Of a stretch of DNA of 64,000 bases, positions 53,499 to 62,314 are shown piece after piece (the stretch's first letter is position 1; each line of letters opens with the position of its first letter). Position numbers and translations under genes: made by a program. The DNA is from Arthrobacter_H sp030452125 (lineage in GTDB: Bacteria; Actinomycetota; Actinomycetes; Actinomycetales; Micrococcaceae): the NCBI GenBank assembly GCA_052379645.1, contig JBQSYU010000017.1. One strand, written 5' to 3'. The notes under the pieces are model-generated. The model searched no databases. It was not told the origin of the DNA and was given only the letters and a program-made list of their open reading frames with translations.

Positions 53499-54017
53499 TC
53501 AGGCGGAGACCGCACGCAGGGCGCGGTCCGACATCGATTTGGAACCGCGGCCGATGGCCAGGGTGCCGGATTGAACGATTTCGCGGACCCCGAAGGGTTC
53601 CAGGACGGCCAACAGCGCATCGAGTTTATCCGGGGTGCCGGTGGCCTCGATGACCACTGAGTCCGTGGCCACGTCCACGATGGAGGCCCGGAAGAGGTCT
53701 GCCGCCTGGGTGACCTGCAGCCGGGTGGCTGCGTCGGCACGCACCTTGACCAGGATATGGTCGCGCTGCACCGAGGAATCGGGGGTCAGTTCAACGATTT
53801 TGATGACGTTGATCAGCTTATTGAGCTGCTTGGTCACCTGCTCGAGGAGGTCTCCTTCGGCGTCGACCACGACGGTCACCCGAGACATCCCGGGCACTTC
53901 GGTGGGGCCCACGGCCAATGAGTTGATGTTGAACGCCCTGCGGGCGAACAGGCCGGCCACGCGGGTCAGGACGCCGGGGACGTCCTCCACGAGCACTGAA
54001 AGGGTATGGCGTGCCAT
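53499..54017 (-). CDS. ilvN: Acetolactate synthase small (regulatory) subunit
   Basis: The 172-residue protein has an N-terminal ACT domain (HTLSVLVEDVPGVLTRVAG, FARRAFNINSLAVG) that binds valine for feedback control and a C-terminal ALS_ss domain. It regulates and stimulates IlvB. The gene starts 4 bp after the ilvB stop, so the two subunits are translationally coupled. Confidence 0.96.
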   Translation of the reverse strand: MARHTLSVLVEDVPGVLTRVAGLFARRAFNINSLAVGPTEVPGMSRVTVVVDAEGDLLEQVTKQLNKLINVIKIVELTPDSSVQRDHILVKVRADAATRLQVTQAADLFRASIVDVATDSVVIEATGTPDKLDALLAVLEPFGVREIVQSGTLAIGRGSKSMSDRALRAVSA

Positions 54018-54021
54018 GGTC

Positions 54022-55902
54022 CTAGTCCTCCTCTTCCCATTCGGGGGTCATGCCGCGGGCGATCTGGATCGCATCATTGCTCACGCCGGTGGGGACCATC
54101 GGCCACACCATGGCGTCGGCACTGACGACGAAGTCGATCACGACCGGACGGTCATTGATTTCCAGCGCCTGCTGGATCGTGGCGTCGATGTCCTCATCGC
54201 GTTCGCAGCGCAACCCCACGCAACCGTAGGCGTCGGCGAGTTTGACGAAATCGGGCACCCGCGCCGTTCCGTGACCGGTGTTCAGGTCGGTGCTGGAGTA
54301 GCGGCCGTCGTAGAACAGGGTCTGCCATTGGCGGACCATGCCCAGGGAGGAGTTGTTGATGACCGCCACCTTGATCGGGATCTTGTTGATCACGCAGGTG
54401 GCCAGTTCCTGGTTGGTCATCTGGAAGCAGCCGTCGCCGTCGATGGCCCAGACCACGCGGTCGGGGTTGCCGACCTTCGCGCCCATGGCCGCCGGGACGG
54501 CGTAGCCCATCGTTCCCAGACCACCGGAGTTCAGCCACTGGTGGGGGCGTTCGTATTTCACGAACTGTGCCGCCCACATCTGGTGCTGGCCGACCCCTGC
54601 CGCGTAGACGCCTTCGGGCCCGGTCAGGGCACCGATGCGTTCGATGACCCGTTGCGGTGCGGTGAGGCCGTCCTCGGTTTCGGTGAAGCCGATCGGGTAG
54701 GTCTTGCGCAACCGGTCCAGGGTCGACCACCACTGGGTCAGATCCGGGTGGCCGTCGCTGGCGAACCGTGCCCGGCAGGCTTCGGTCAGCTCGGGCAGGA
54801 TCTCCTTGACCGAGCCGACGATCGGAACATCGGCGGTGCGGTTCTTGGAGATTTCGGCGGGGTCGATATCGGCGTGGATGACCTTGGCGTACGGGGCGAA
54901 GGTGGACAGCACCCCGGTCACGCGGTCATCGAACCGGGCGCCGAGGGTGATCAGCAGGTCAGACTGCTGCAGGGCCGTGACCGCCGAGACCGAGCCGTGC
55001 ATGCCGGGCATCCCCACGTGCAGGTCATGCGAGTCGGGGAAGCCGCCGCGGGCCTGCAGGGTGGTGGCCACCGGGGCACCGACCAGTTCGGCCAGCTCGA
55101 TGAGCTCGGCCGAGGCATGGCCCTTGATGATGCCGCCGCCGACGTAGAAGGCCGGGCGTTGGGAGGCGCCGATCAGCTTGGCGGCCTCGCGGACCTGCTT
55201 GGCATGACCACGCACGACGGTGCGGTAGCCCGGCAGGTCAATCTTTGGCGGCCAGGAGAAATCTGCCTTGCCCTGCTGGGCGTCCTTGGTGATATCCACC
55301 AGGACCGGCCCCGGCCGTCCCGTGGCGGCGATATGGAAGGCTTCGGCCATCACCCGCGGGATATCGGCGGCCTTGGTCACCAAGAAGGAGTGCTTGGTGA
55401 TCGGCATGGTGATGCCGACGATGTCCGCCTCCTGGAAGGCGTCCGTACCGATGAAGGCCGAATGCACCTGTCCGGTAATGGCGACCATGGGGACCGAGTC
55501 CATATGGGCGTCGGCAATGGCGGTGACGAGGTTGGTGGCGCCGGGGCCGGAGGTGACGATGCATACCCCGACTTCCCCGGTGACCATGGCGTAGCCCTGT
55601 GCCGCGTGGCCTGCGCCCTGTTCATGGCGGACCAGGACATGGTTGAGCCTGGTCGAGTCCATCAGTGGGTCGTAGGTGGGCAGGATAGCCCCTCCCGGCA
55701 ACCCGAAGACGTCCTTGACGCCCAGTTCTTCCAGCGAGCGGACGATGGCTTGTGAGCCAGTCATCTCAGTGGGTGCCACGGTGTTATTCGGACCCTGGAC
55801 AGGGTTCGAGGCATCCACGGTGGAAGAGACAGGAGCATGATCCTTGGCACGGCCGGCGGCCTGGGCCACCAGTGACGGACTGATGGGTGTTCCGTTACTC
55901 AT
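54022..55902 (-). CDS. ilvB: Acetolactate synthase large (catalytic) subunit
   Basis: ThDP-dependent enzyme of 626 residues from the ATG at 55902, which has AGAAGGA 8 nt upstream. Domains in order are the PYR domain with the catalytic Glu in RHEQGAGHAAQGYA, the central FAD/CoA-like domain, and the PP domain with the ThDP motif GDGCFQMTNQELATCVIN. It condenses two pyruvates, or pyruvate and 2-oxobutyrate. Upstream lie a leader peptide and terminator that form an attenuator. Confidence 0.96.
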   Translation of the reverse strand: MSNGTPISPSLVAQAAGRAKDHAPVSSTVDASNPVQGPNNTVAPTEMTGSQAIVRSLEELGVKDVFGLPGGAILPTYDPLMDSTRLNHVLVRHEQGAGHAAQGYAMVTGEVGVCIVTSGPGATNLVTAIADAHMDSVPMVAITGQVHSAFIGTDAFQEADIVGITMPITKHSFLVTKAADIPRVMAEAFHIAATGRPGPVLVDITKDAQQGKADFSWPPKIDLPGYRTVVRGHAKQVREAAKLIGASQRPAFYVGGGIIKGHASAELIELAELVGAPVATTLQARGGFPDSHDLHVGMPGMHGSVSAVTALQQSDLLITLGARFDDRVTGVLSTFAPYAKVIHADIDPAEISKNRTADVPIVGSVKEILPELTEACRARFASDGHPDLTQWWSTLDRLRKTYPIGFTETEDGLTAPQRVIERIGALTGPEGVYAAGVGQHQMWAAQFVKYERPHQWLNSGGLGTMGYAVPAAMGAKVGNPDRVVWAIDGDGCFQMTNQELATCVINKIPIKVAVINNSSLGMVRQWQTLFYDGRYSSTDLNTGHGTARVPDFVKLADAYGCVGLRCERDEDIDATIQQALEINDRPVVIDFVVSADAMVWPMVPTGVSNDAIQIARGMTPEWEEED

Positions 55903-55934
55903 CGGATATTCCTTCTCTTCTCTAGTTCTGCGCA

Positions 55935-55972
55935 TAAAAATACCCCGCTGGCCATCATGGCTTCAGAGGGGT
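55935..55972 (-). terminator. Attenuator terminator in the ilvB leader
   Basis: On the minus strand ACCCC...GGGGT closes a long stem (55972-55942) with inner CTG/CAG and GCCAT/ATGGC pairs, followed directly by ATTTTTAT. The hairpin lies 40 bp before the ilvB ATG and downstream of the leader peptide, which is the position expected for transcription attenuation. Confidence 0.85.
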
Positions 55973-55985
55973 TCGCGCGTCACCG

Positions 55986-56032
55986 TGTCCTACAAACGAG
56001 GCTTAGGCTCCGCGCTTGGTAACTAGTAGGAC
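55986..56032 (-). promoter_or_regulatory. Pairing arms of the ilvB attenuator
   Basis: GTCCTAC in the leader codons (56032-56026) can pair with GTAGGAC just past the leader stop (55992-55986). A ribosome stalled at the Val-Leu-Leu codons would mask the first arm and leave the second free to interfere with the terminator. The exact alternative fold was not computed. Confidence 0.6.
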
Positions 56033-56050
56033 TTCGGTTCGGATCTGCAT
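56003..56050 (-). CDS. ilvB leader peptide, rich in branched-chain residues
   Basis: A 15-residue frame, MQIRTEVLLVTKRGA, contains one Ile, two Val and two Leu codons, with Val-Leu-Leu-Val consecutive. This is the typical control-codon set of actinobacterial ilvB attenuators. The ATG stands six bases after a GAAACT -10 element, so the peptide is probably translated from a leaderless start. Ribosome stalling at low branched-chain aminoacyl-tRNA would relieve termination before ilvB. Confidence 0.85.
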   Translation of the reverse strand: MQIRTEVLLVTKRGA

Positions 56051-56056
56051 GTCTTC

Positions 56057-56085
56057 AGTTTCCCCGGTGCTGCGGGGGCTGTCAA
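56057..56085 (-). promoter_or_regulatory. Promoter of the ilvBNC operon
   Basis: Minus-strand TTGACA (56085-56080), 17-nt spacer, GAAACT (56062-56057), then six bases to the leader-peptide ATG. The perfect -35 and good spacing make this a strong candidate. Confidence 0.7.
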
Positions 56086-56173
56086 CGAAACCCACTGCCT
56101 GTCTCAATATGTGGACGCGACGTCCAGTCCGTGGACACGTCCGGTGGCCGGACGTCGCATCCCGTTGCCTTAG

Positions 56174-57877
56174 TTAGCCACAGTAGGCTCCCGTGCTGGC
56201 GGACTTCACGAGCTTGGCGTATTTGCCCAGCACGCCGGTGGTGAACTTGGCCGGCAGCGGCTCCCAGCCTTCACGGCGGGATGCCAGTTCCGCTTCGTCG
56301 ACCAACAGGTCGAAGGAGCGGGCGGCAATGTCCACGCGGATCCTGTCCCCGTCCTTGACGAAGGCGATGGGGCCGGCGTCCACGGCTTCGGGTGCCACGT
56401 GCCCGATGCACAGGCCGGTCGTCCCTCCGGAGAACCGTCCGTCGGTCAGGAGCAGTACGTCCTTGCCCAGTCCTGCCCCCTTGATGGCTCCGGTAATGGC
56501 GAGCATCTCGCGCATCCCGGGTCCACCCTTGGGCCCTTCATAGCGGATGACGACGACGTCGCCAGCCTTGATCTCACCCTGATCCAGCGCGTCCAGGGCA
56601 CCCTGTTCGCGCTCGAAGACGCGGGCGCTGCCCTCGAAGACGTCAGCGTCGAATCCGGCACTCTTGACGACCGCACCCTCGGGAGCCATCGACCCCATGA
56701 GCACGGTGATCCCGCCGGTGGCGTGGATGGGGTTGTCCAGCGCGCGCAGGACGTGTCCATCCAGTGCCGGGGGCTCAATATCGGCCAGGTTCTCGGCCAC
56801 GGTTTTACCGGTAACTGTCAGGCAGTCCCCGTGGATCAGGCCCGCGTCGAGCAGTGCCTTCATGACCACCGGAACGCCGCCGATCTTATCGACGTCGTAC
56901 ATCACGTATTCGCCGAAGGGCTTCAGGTCCCCCAGGTGCGGGATCTGATCGCCGATGCGGTTGAAGTCCTCGAGCTTGAGGTCAACGTTTGCTTCGCGGG
57001 CGATGGCGAGCAGGTGGAGCACGGCGTTGGTGGATCCGCCAAAGGCCATGGTCACGGCGATCGCGTTCTCGAAGGCCTTGCGGGTCATGATGTCGCGGGC
57101 GGTGATGCCCTTGCGCAGCATGTTCACCACGGCTTCGCCGGACTTGCGCGCGAACATATCGCGGCGGCGGTCCGCCGAGGGCGGGGCTGCGGAGCCGGGC
57201 AGTGACATGCCCAGTGCCTCGCCGATGCAGGCCATCGTGTTGGCGGTGTACATGCCGCCGCAGGCTCCTTCGCCCGGGCAGATGGCCCGTTCGATGGTGT
57301 CCAGATCCTTTTCGCTCATCTTGCCTGCAGCACAGGCCCCAACGGCTTCGAAGGCGTCAATGAGAGTGACTTCCTTCTCCGTGCCGTCCTCGAGTTTGGC
57401 GGTGCCCGGCATGATCGATCCGGCGTAGACGAAGACGCTGGCCAAATCGAGCCGTGCCGCGGCCATCAACATGCCGGGTAGGGACTTATCGCAGCCGGCC
57501 AGCAGGACCGATCCGTCGATGCGTTCGGCCATCATGACCGTTTCCACCGAGTCGGCGATGACCTCACGCGAGACGAGAGAGAAATGCATGCCCTCGTGGC
57601 CCATGGAGATGCCGTCGGAAACCGAAATGGTGCCGAACTGCATGGGGAAGCCGCCACCTGAGTGGACACCTTCCTTGGAGGCCTGCGCCAACCGGTTCAG
57701 GGAGAGGTTGCAGGGAGTAATTTCGTTCCACGAGCTGGCCACGCCAATTTGCGGCTTGGCGAAGTCGTCGTCTCCCATGCCGACCGCGCGGAACATTCCG
57801 CGGGCCGGGGCCGCATGGATGCCGTCGGTGACGGCGCGGCTGCGTGGCTTGATGTCTATGGTGCTGTCCTGGCTCAT
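56174..57877 (-). CDS. ilvD: Dihydroxy-acid dehydratase
   Basis: Iron-sulfur dehydratase of 567 residues from the ATG at 57877; an extension to 57937 is less likely. It dehydrates 2,3-dihydroxy-isovalerate and -methylvalerate. The three cluster Cys fall in EITPCNLSL, LAGCDKSLPGM and PGEGACGGMYTANTM. TDGRFSGGTTGLCIGHVAPEA is the conserved C-terminal block. TAGACT lies seven bases before the ATG, which may indicate a near-leaderless start. It is upstream of the ilvB leader but separated by its promoter. Confidence 0.95.
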   Translation of the reverse strand: MSQDSTIDIKPRSRAVTDGIHAAPARGMFRAVGMGDDDFAKPQIGVASSWNEITPCNLSLNRLAQASKEGVHSGGGFPMQFGTISVSDGISMGHEGMHFSLVSREVIADSVETVMMAERIDGSVLLAGCDKSLPGMLMAAARLDLASVFVYAGSIMPGTAKLEDGTEKEVTLIDAFEAVGACAAGKMSEKDLDTIERAICPGEGACGGMYTANTMACIGEALGMSLPGSAAPPSADRRRDMFARKSGEAVVNMLRKGITARDIMTRKAFENAIAVTMAFGGSTNAVLHLLAIAREANVDLKLEDFNRIGDQIPHLGDLKPFGEYVMYDVDKIGGVPVVMKALLDAGLIHGDCLTVTGKTVAENLADIEPPALDGHVLRALDNPIHATGGITVLMGSMAPEGAVVKSAGFDADVFEGSARVFEREQGALDALDQGEIKAGDVVVIRYEGPKGGPGMREMLAITGAIKGAGLGKDVLLLTDGRFSGGTTGLCIGHVAPEAVDAGPIAFVKDGDRIRVDIAARSFDLLVDEAELASRREGWEPLPAKFTTGVLGKYAKLVKSASTGAYCG

Positions 57878-57978
57878 AAACCAGAGTCTAGAACTCCCCG
57901 GCAAACGCAACGAACCCGTGACCTGCTTTTGAAACATTTGCCCTGAACTATCAGTCCATTCCCTTTAGGATGGACGGC

Positions 57979-58482
57979 ATGGGGAAAACAGACAGTGACG
58001 TCAGCGCGCCCGAGACGACGGAAGACTCGACGCTCAAGGCCCATCTGCACCGCGCCTTCGATCAGCAGATCCCTAATTTCGGTAGCTACAACCTCGTCTA
58101 TGCGACGGGGCGTGCCGGTGAAGGCGGCAAATATATTGTCGGATACCGGCGCGAGCCGATGGAAATCCTGGTTGCCCCCTTGCATGCAGGGACCTTGGCT
58201 GCCCTTGAACCAGCCGTGGCGATCAACCTGACCAACCTCAGTCATTTGGCCGAGGATCGTGCCGGTGGCCACGAGGTGGGGACCAGCACCGGCCGCGTCT
58301 ACCGCTTCGAAGTCGCCCCGGAAACGACAGTCGATGCCCCGCCAGCTGCAACCAGCGCCCCGGGTGCCCGCGTCAGGCTCCAACAGCACCACGATGCCGA
58401 AGATTTCTCAGCATTTTTCGATGAGTTCCTGACCCTTTTGGACGGGTTCGGTGAGCCGGAGAACGTCGAGAGCGACCAATAG
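57979..58482 (+). CDS. Conserved actinobacterial-type hypothetical protein
   Basis: Predicted cytosolic protein of 167 residues from the ATG at 57979 (AGGA 8 nt upstream; an in-frame ATG at 57970 is possible). The central part mixes beta strands (FGSYNLVYATGRAGEGGKYI, MEILVAPL) and a C-terminal acidic helix (DFSAFFDEFLTLLDGFG). No catalytic motif or membrane segment is seen and I do not recognise the family. It is divergent from ilvD. Confidence 0.75.
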   Translation: MGKTDSDVSAPETTEDSTLKAHLHRAFDQQIPNFGSYNLVYATGRAGEGGKYIVGYRREPMEILVAPLHAGTLAALEPAVAINLTNLSHLAEDRAGGHEVGTSTGRVYRFEVAPETTVDAPPAATSAPGARVRLQQHHDAEDFSAFFDEFLTLLDGFGEPENVESDQ

Positions 58483-58662
58483 TCACAGCCCTGACTACCC
58501 AATGGCCCTCGGATATCCACACGGAATTTGCGCCTGCGGGCCGCAGACCATACGTTGAAAGCTCGAACTATCGTATTGCCATTAGCCGAAGGAAAAGGGC
58601 GGTGCCATAGCGGCCTTGACGGACTTCTCCCAAGGCTTCACGACGTCAAGTACTGGGGCACC

Positions 58663-58974
58663 ATGTTTCAAGAGCACGAAGGCAGAAAATCCCTGACCGA
58701 ACTGGATCACCCCCGCAGTTCCAGAAGTGTTCCCGTGGCATCTCAGTCTGGCGACAAGCACTTTTCTGGCGCCACCACGGCATGCTCGCTTGAGCGCATC
58801 CTCGGTCTACTCGAGGTGCTGGGGTTCGAAATCGATCAGTTCATGCGTTTTAATGCACGGCCCGACGACAAGGATGACGAAGTTGCCTTGTCCTGGATGC
58901 ATACAGCGATGGAAGACATGTCGGCCACCCTCGTTGGCGTCTCAGCAGATCCGCATCATCGCAACGAAGCCTGA
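58663..58974 (+). CDS. Small hypothetical protein
   Basis: This frame of 103 residues starts MFQEHEGRKSLTELDH; an upstream in-frame start at 58528 is possible, but the extra part looks less protein-like. Only GGGG at normal distance serves as a ribosome site. The second half (SLERILGLLEVLGFEIDQF) suggests helices. No family was recognised and no neighbour clarifies a role. Coding status is moderate, based on the open frame and amino-acid composition. Confidence 0.45.
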   Translation: MFQEHEGRKSLTELDHPRSSRSVPVASQSGDKHFSGATTACSLERILGLLEVLGFEIDQFMRFNARPDDKDDEVALSWMHTAMEDMSATLVGVSADPHHRNEA

Positions 58975-59231
58975 TTCACCAGCTGCCGACGTCGCTGCAT
59001 TTCGCGCCTGAGCGCCCTATCAGCCCTGCTGGATCGGCGCCCTCCCCTGGCTAGAGCGACGAGGCGCCACACCTGCGCTAAGCATCCGACGTGTCTTCGC
59101 AGGTCACCATCAGTTGATTCTTTTAGTGCTGGATCGCCTCGAACACGGAGTTGTGGATAACTATTCAACACGGTTGATTTTCGGGTTAGGGTGCTTTTAC
59201 GCCCGTTTTCATTGTCGAACCCGGAGGCCTC
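58975..59231. other. Intergenic region with one DnaA-box-like sequence
   Basis: No supported gene. TGTGGATAA (59152-59160) matches the DnaA-box consensus on the reverse strand, but only a single copy is present, so it is not an origin. The 3' end carries the GGAGG ribosome site of the following lipoprotein gene. Confidence 0.4.
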
Positions 59232-59909
59232 ATGCCGGTCACGATCGCAAGAAAGACGCTCAGCAGATTCGCCGTTGGAGCAGCCATCGCCATCGCCCTC
59301 AGCGCTTGCTCGCCCACAGACGGCGCAGAAACCACGGCTTCCGGAGACGACGAGTCCTCCTCATCCCCAGCCACACAGTCAACAGGTGATAAGGACAGCA
59401 GCACTGCTGCCTCCCCCACGACGAAGTCCTCCTCGGCAACTCCGATAGCCGCAAGCTCCGATGGCCCCGCCAAGAATTGGCCCGTGCCAAAAATGCCTGC
59501 AAAGGCCAAGAAGCACGACCTTGAGGGCGCAGCCGAATTCACCAAGTACTACTTCGAACTTATCGAATACACCTCGGTGACCAACGAGTCGAAACCCATC
59601 AGCAAGGTTTCCTCCTCGGACTGCGAACTATGCGACGAGGCCATTATCGAACCTGCAAAACACAACAAGGAAAAGGGCGGCTGGAACACGGGCGGCGCGT
59701 TCGATCTTTCAATCAGCTCTGCTCAAAAGGAGGGACCAGATGAAGTCTGGGTCTCCTTCACATACTTGCAAGCAGGAGGCCAAGTTTACGATCCAGACAA
59801 AACCGTACGGACGACTCTCGAGGAAACCTCAACGCCCGTCGTCGGTTCCTTCTTTTTGGGATGGAAAGATGGATGGCGCGTCAACTCGGTGGAGTTCCCT
59901 GAATCATGA
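59232..59909 (+). CDS. DUF6318-like lipoprotein
   Basis: The 225-residue lipoprotein has a lipobox ALSACS (Cys about 26), then a Ser/Thr/Ala-rich linker to about residue 85. A compact domain follows with AAEFTKYYFELIEYTSVT, CELCDEA (a Cys pair likely disulfide-bonded) and a C-terminal GWKDGWRVNSVEF. This pattern matches DUF6318 proteins, common in Arthrobacter relatives and related in shape to NTF2-like folds. GGAGG lies 5 nt before the ATG. It precedes the secreted PKD-like gene by 10 bp, so they are probably co-transcribed. Confidence 0.82.
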   Translation: MPVTIARKTLSRFAVGAAIAIALSACSPTDGAETTASGDDESSSSPATQSTGDKDSSTAASPTTKSSSATPIAASSDGPAKNWPVPKMPAKAKKHDLEGAAEFTKYYFELIEYTSVTNESKPISKVSSSDCELCDEAIIEPAKHNKEKGGWNTGGAFDLSISSAQKEGPDEVWVSFTYLQAGGQVYDPDKTVRTTLEETSTPVVGSFFLGWKDGWRVNSVEFPES

Positions 59910-59919
59910 GCGTCCAACA

Positions 59920-60990
59920 ATGAACACCAAAGTCGGTTGTTTTCGCCCCGTTCGGGCCATTATTTTTGCGTTCGCGCTGGCACTAGTATTCGGCGGGAAC
60001 GCTGCCTTCGGCGCCCCTCAGTCAAGACAACCTAATGATGACTCTGGGGCGATAATTGGATTCGAGAATCGGCATGCTACAGCGACAAAAGACGCGTCTA
60101 TCGCTCCTCGAAAACGCCACCAAAACAAGGTGGGGAGTACGCGTAAGACCGACGTTTTGCCAAATACACCACCAAAAGGACGTGCTGGTGGAGCTAAGAA
60201 ATCAACGGCAAAGGCTCCTTCGAACTCTATGAAATACAGAGTCTCGTATTCGACTACCTGCGCCCTACAGCTTGGTGGCAATGGAAGCTGCAAGACATTT
60301 GATGAAGCTCCATGCCCTGACAATCAACCGCTGAAAGTCCGCACTATTCGGACCCCGGCCGGCGCACTCGTATCCCGGGACACCTATTGCAAGACGGAGC
60401 CTCCACCGCAAGCACCCGAAGGTTCACCTGCGAAACCAGAAGATCTTCAGCGCGCAGTCCAGGAGCAAAGGACCATCGAAGTCACTCCTGCAGAGTTTCA
60501 GAGTTTTCCCATTCGTGGTTCTCAGGTTAAGAGTCAGCCCTCAGGATTCTCCTTGCGGAATGGTCACGCACATATGTACGCCGCTCCAAACCCTCAGACA
60601 TTCAGCGTCGACATTTATGACGAGCCTGTTCGTGTCCGGGCAATCCCCCAGTCCTACCTCTGGAACTACGGCGACGGCCACAGCAGAAAACTGCAAAAAC
60701 CCGGAAAACCCATCCCGAATCACACCTTCGATCAACCGACGGACACCAGCCATGTGTATGACGAGACCGGCGATTTCACCATCCAACTGAGCACCGCCTA
60801 TCGCGGCGAGTACTCCGTCGATGGCGGGCCATGGATGCCAATCCCCGGTACGGCTAGCGTCCCGAGTGACCCCATGCCCATGAGCGTTTGGCGCACCAAG
60901 AAACTCTTGGTCGACCAGGACTGTGCCAATAATCCCGGTGGCCCGGCCTGTGATTCCCCGTTCCTCCGAGAGAAGTCCGCGGCAAAATAG
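59920..60990 (+). CDS. Secreted protein with PKD-like domain
   Basis: The protein of 356 residues has a signal peptide (AIIFAFALALVFGGNAAFGA), a basic disordered region (to about residue 110), a Cys-containing middle part and a C-terminal PKD-like domain (SYLWNYGDGHSRKLQ, SHVYDETGDFTIQLSTAYRG). PKD domains are extracellular beta-sandwich modules. No wall-sorting or membrane anchor is present. The ATG has only a weak ribosome site and may be coupled to the preceding lipoprotein gene, ten bases upstream. The role is unknown; pairing of the two surface proteins is the main clue. Confidence 0.78.
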   Translation: MNTKVGCFRPVRAIIFAFALALVFGGNAAFGAPQSRQPNDDSGAIIGFENRHATATKDASIAPRKRHQNKVGSTRKTDVLPNTPPKGRAGGAKKSTAKAPSNSMKYRVSYSTTCALQLGGNGSCKTFDEAPCPDNQPLKVRTIRTPAGALVSRDTYCKTEPPPQAPEGSPAKPEDLQRAVQEQRTIEVTPAEFQSFPIRGSQVKSQPSGFSLRNGHAHMYAAPNPQTFSVDIYDEPVRVRAIPQSYLWNYGDGHSRKLQKPGKPIPNHTFDQPTDTSHVYDETGDFTIQLSTAYRGEYSVDGGPWMPIPGTASVPSDPMPMSVWRTKKLLVDQDCANNPGGPACDSPFLREKSAAK

Positions 60991-61048
60991 TCATCCGTTC
61001 GCTAGCTCGACGGAACACCACAGGTCTTGACGGGAGCCATGCGTCGAC

Positions 61049-61999
61049 CTAGAGCAGGTGCTCACCCTGATGCACGAGATTCTTCGGCCGCTCCCCCGCA
61101 GCCATGCTGGCCATCTGCTCACGAAGCAGCTGGGCGATCCGGGGTGGGAAGGCTTCAGTATTACCGCCGACATGCGGCGTGATCAATGCATTCGGGAGCT
61201 TCCATAGCGGGTGATCGCTGGGTAAAGGCTCGGGGTCGGTCACGTCGAGGGCACAGTGCAGTCGCCCTGATGCTACTTCGGCTGTCAGCGCATCGGTATC
61301 GACGACCGGGCCACGGGCCACGTTGACGACCACTGAGCCGTCGGGCAAGGCGGCCAAGAGTTCCCGACCCAACAGGTGGTGGGTTGAATCGTTGAGCGGA
61401 ACGATGGCAATAACGGCTTCGAGCTCGGGGGCAAGCTCCATCAGCTCGTCCAGACCGTGCACCGGCCCGTGTTCGTCGGTTCGAGCGTGGGTGCCGATAC
61501 GAACCAGGTCAATCTCGAAGGGGTCCAACCGGCGTCGAATTTCCTCGCCGATTCCGCCCACCCCGATCAAACCGACCCGGCGATCGGCCAGCCCCTTCCA
61601 GCGTGCCGAATCCCAGGTGCCAGTCAGCTGGTTCTGTGCCGCTTGGCCCATTCCACGCAAGGCCGCTATCAGCAGTCCGACGGCCAGTTCCGCGGTGGCC
61701 GCTGCGTGGACTCCGTGCGCCGAGGCAATGGCGATGTCTTCGCCTACTGCGTCCATCACGCCGTCGTAGCCCGTGGATTGGGTGTGGACCAAGCGGAGAT
61801 TGGATGCTTTCCGAACGTTTCCCCACCGCTTCTTTGAGGCCATCGAGTACGGCAAGACCACCGCTCCGATGTCTTCCAGCGCCACTCCCTGCGGTTCGCT
61901 GTCCAAATCCCACACTCCGCAACGCACGCCCGCAGGCAGCGGCGAGCAGGCATCGAGCAGGTAGTGGTCAGGGACAGTAAAGGTAGAGATGGGTTCCAT
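61049..61999 (-). CDS. D-2-hydroxyacid dehydrogenase family protein
   Basis: NAD(P)-dependent dehydrogenase of 316 residues from the ATG at 61999. The Rossmann motif is GLIGVGGIGEEI, and the catalytic triad lies in VVNVARGPVVDT (Arg), DVTDPEPLPSDHPLW (Glu) and LITPHVGGN (His). It resembles phosphoglycerate/glyoxylate reductase relatives, and the physiological substrate is not evident. It lacks the ACT domain of SerA. TAAGCT lies six bases before the ATG, so a leaderless message is possible. It converges with the PKD gene. Confidence 0.88.
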   Translation of the reverse strand: MEPISTFTVPDHYLLDACSPLPAGVRCGVWDLDSEPQGVALEDIGAVVLPYSMASKKRWGNVRKASNLRLVHTQSTGYDGVMDAVGEDIAIASAHGVHAAATAELAVGLLIAALRGMGQAAQNQLTGTWDSARWKGLADRRVGLIGVGGIGEEIRRRLDPFEIDLVRIGTHARTDEHGPVHGLDELMELAPELEAVIAIVPLNDSTHHLLGRELLAALPDGSVVVNVARGPVVDTDALTAEVASGRLHCALDVTDPEPLPSDHPLWKLPNALITPHVGGNTEAFPPRIAQLLREQMASMAAGERPKNLVHQGEHLL

Positions 62000-62092
62000 G
62001 CACACAGCTTAGGATTCATCCCCGGCAAGACCGCCAATTCGGGTCTGAAAATTCCTAAAAATGTGACACGGAACCCATTCAGGGAAGCGATT

Positions 62093-62121
62093 TTGCGCGG
62101 TCGGAAAAGTGCTGGTAATGT
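62093..62121 (+). promoter_or_regulatory. Promoter of tRNA-Lys
   Basis: TTGCGC (62093-62098), 17-nt spacer and TAATGT (62116-62121), about 52 bp before the mature tRNA 5' end. Confidence 0.5.
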
Positions 62122-62173
62122 TTCATCTCGTTGCAAAGCGCGGCCTCGCAAGGGATTCGCAGGAAGCAATAAT

Positions 62174-62246
<73 letters not shown>

Positions 62247-62254
62247 CAACCGAT

Positions 62255-62287
62255 AAAAGAGGCCGGCCGCGAGGCTGGCCTCTTTTT
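62255..62287 (+). terminator. Terminator after tRNA-Lys
   Basis: GAGGCCGGCC/GGCTGGCCTC stem (one G-T pair) followed by TTTTT, flanked upstream by AAAA, nine bases after the tRNA. Confidence 0.9.
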
Positions 62288-62314
62288 ATATATCCGGACA
62301 CTTGGAGGAAGCCC

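Noticed and set aside
59152..59160. DnaA-box-like TGTGGATAA suggesting a replication origin
   Set aside because: Only one copy, no AT-rich unwinding region and no dnaA/dnaN neighbours.
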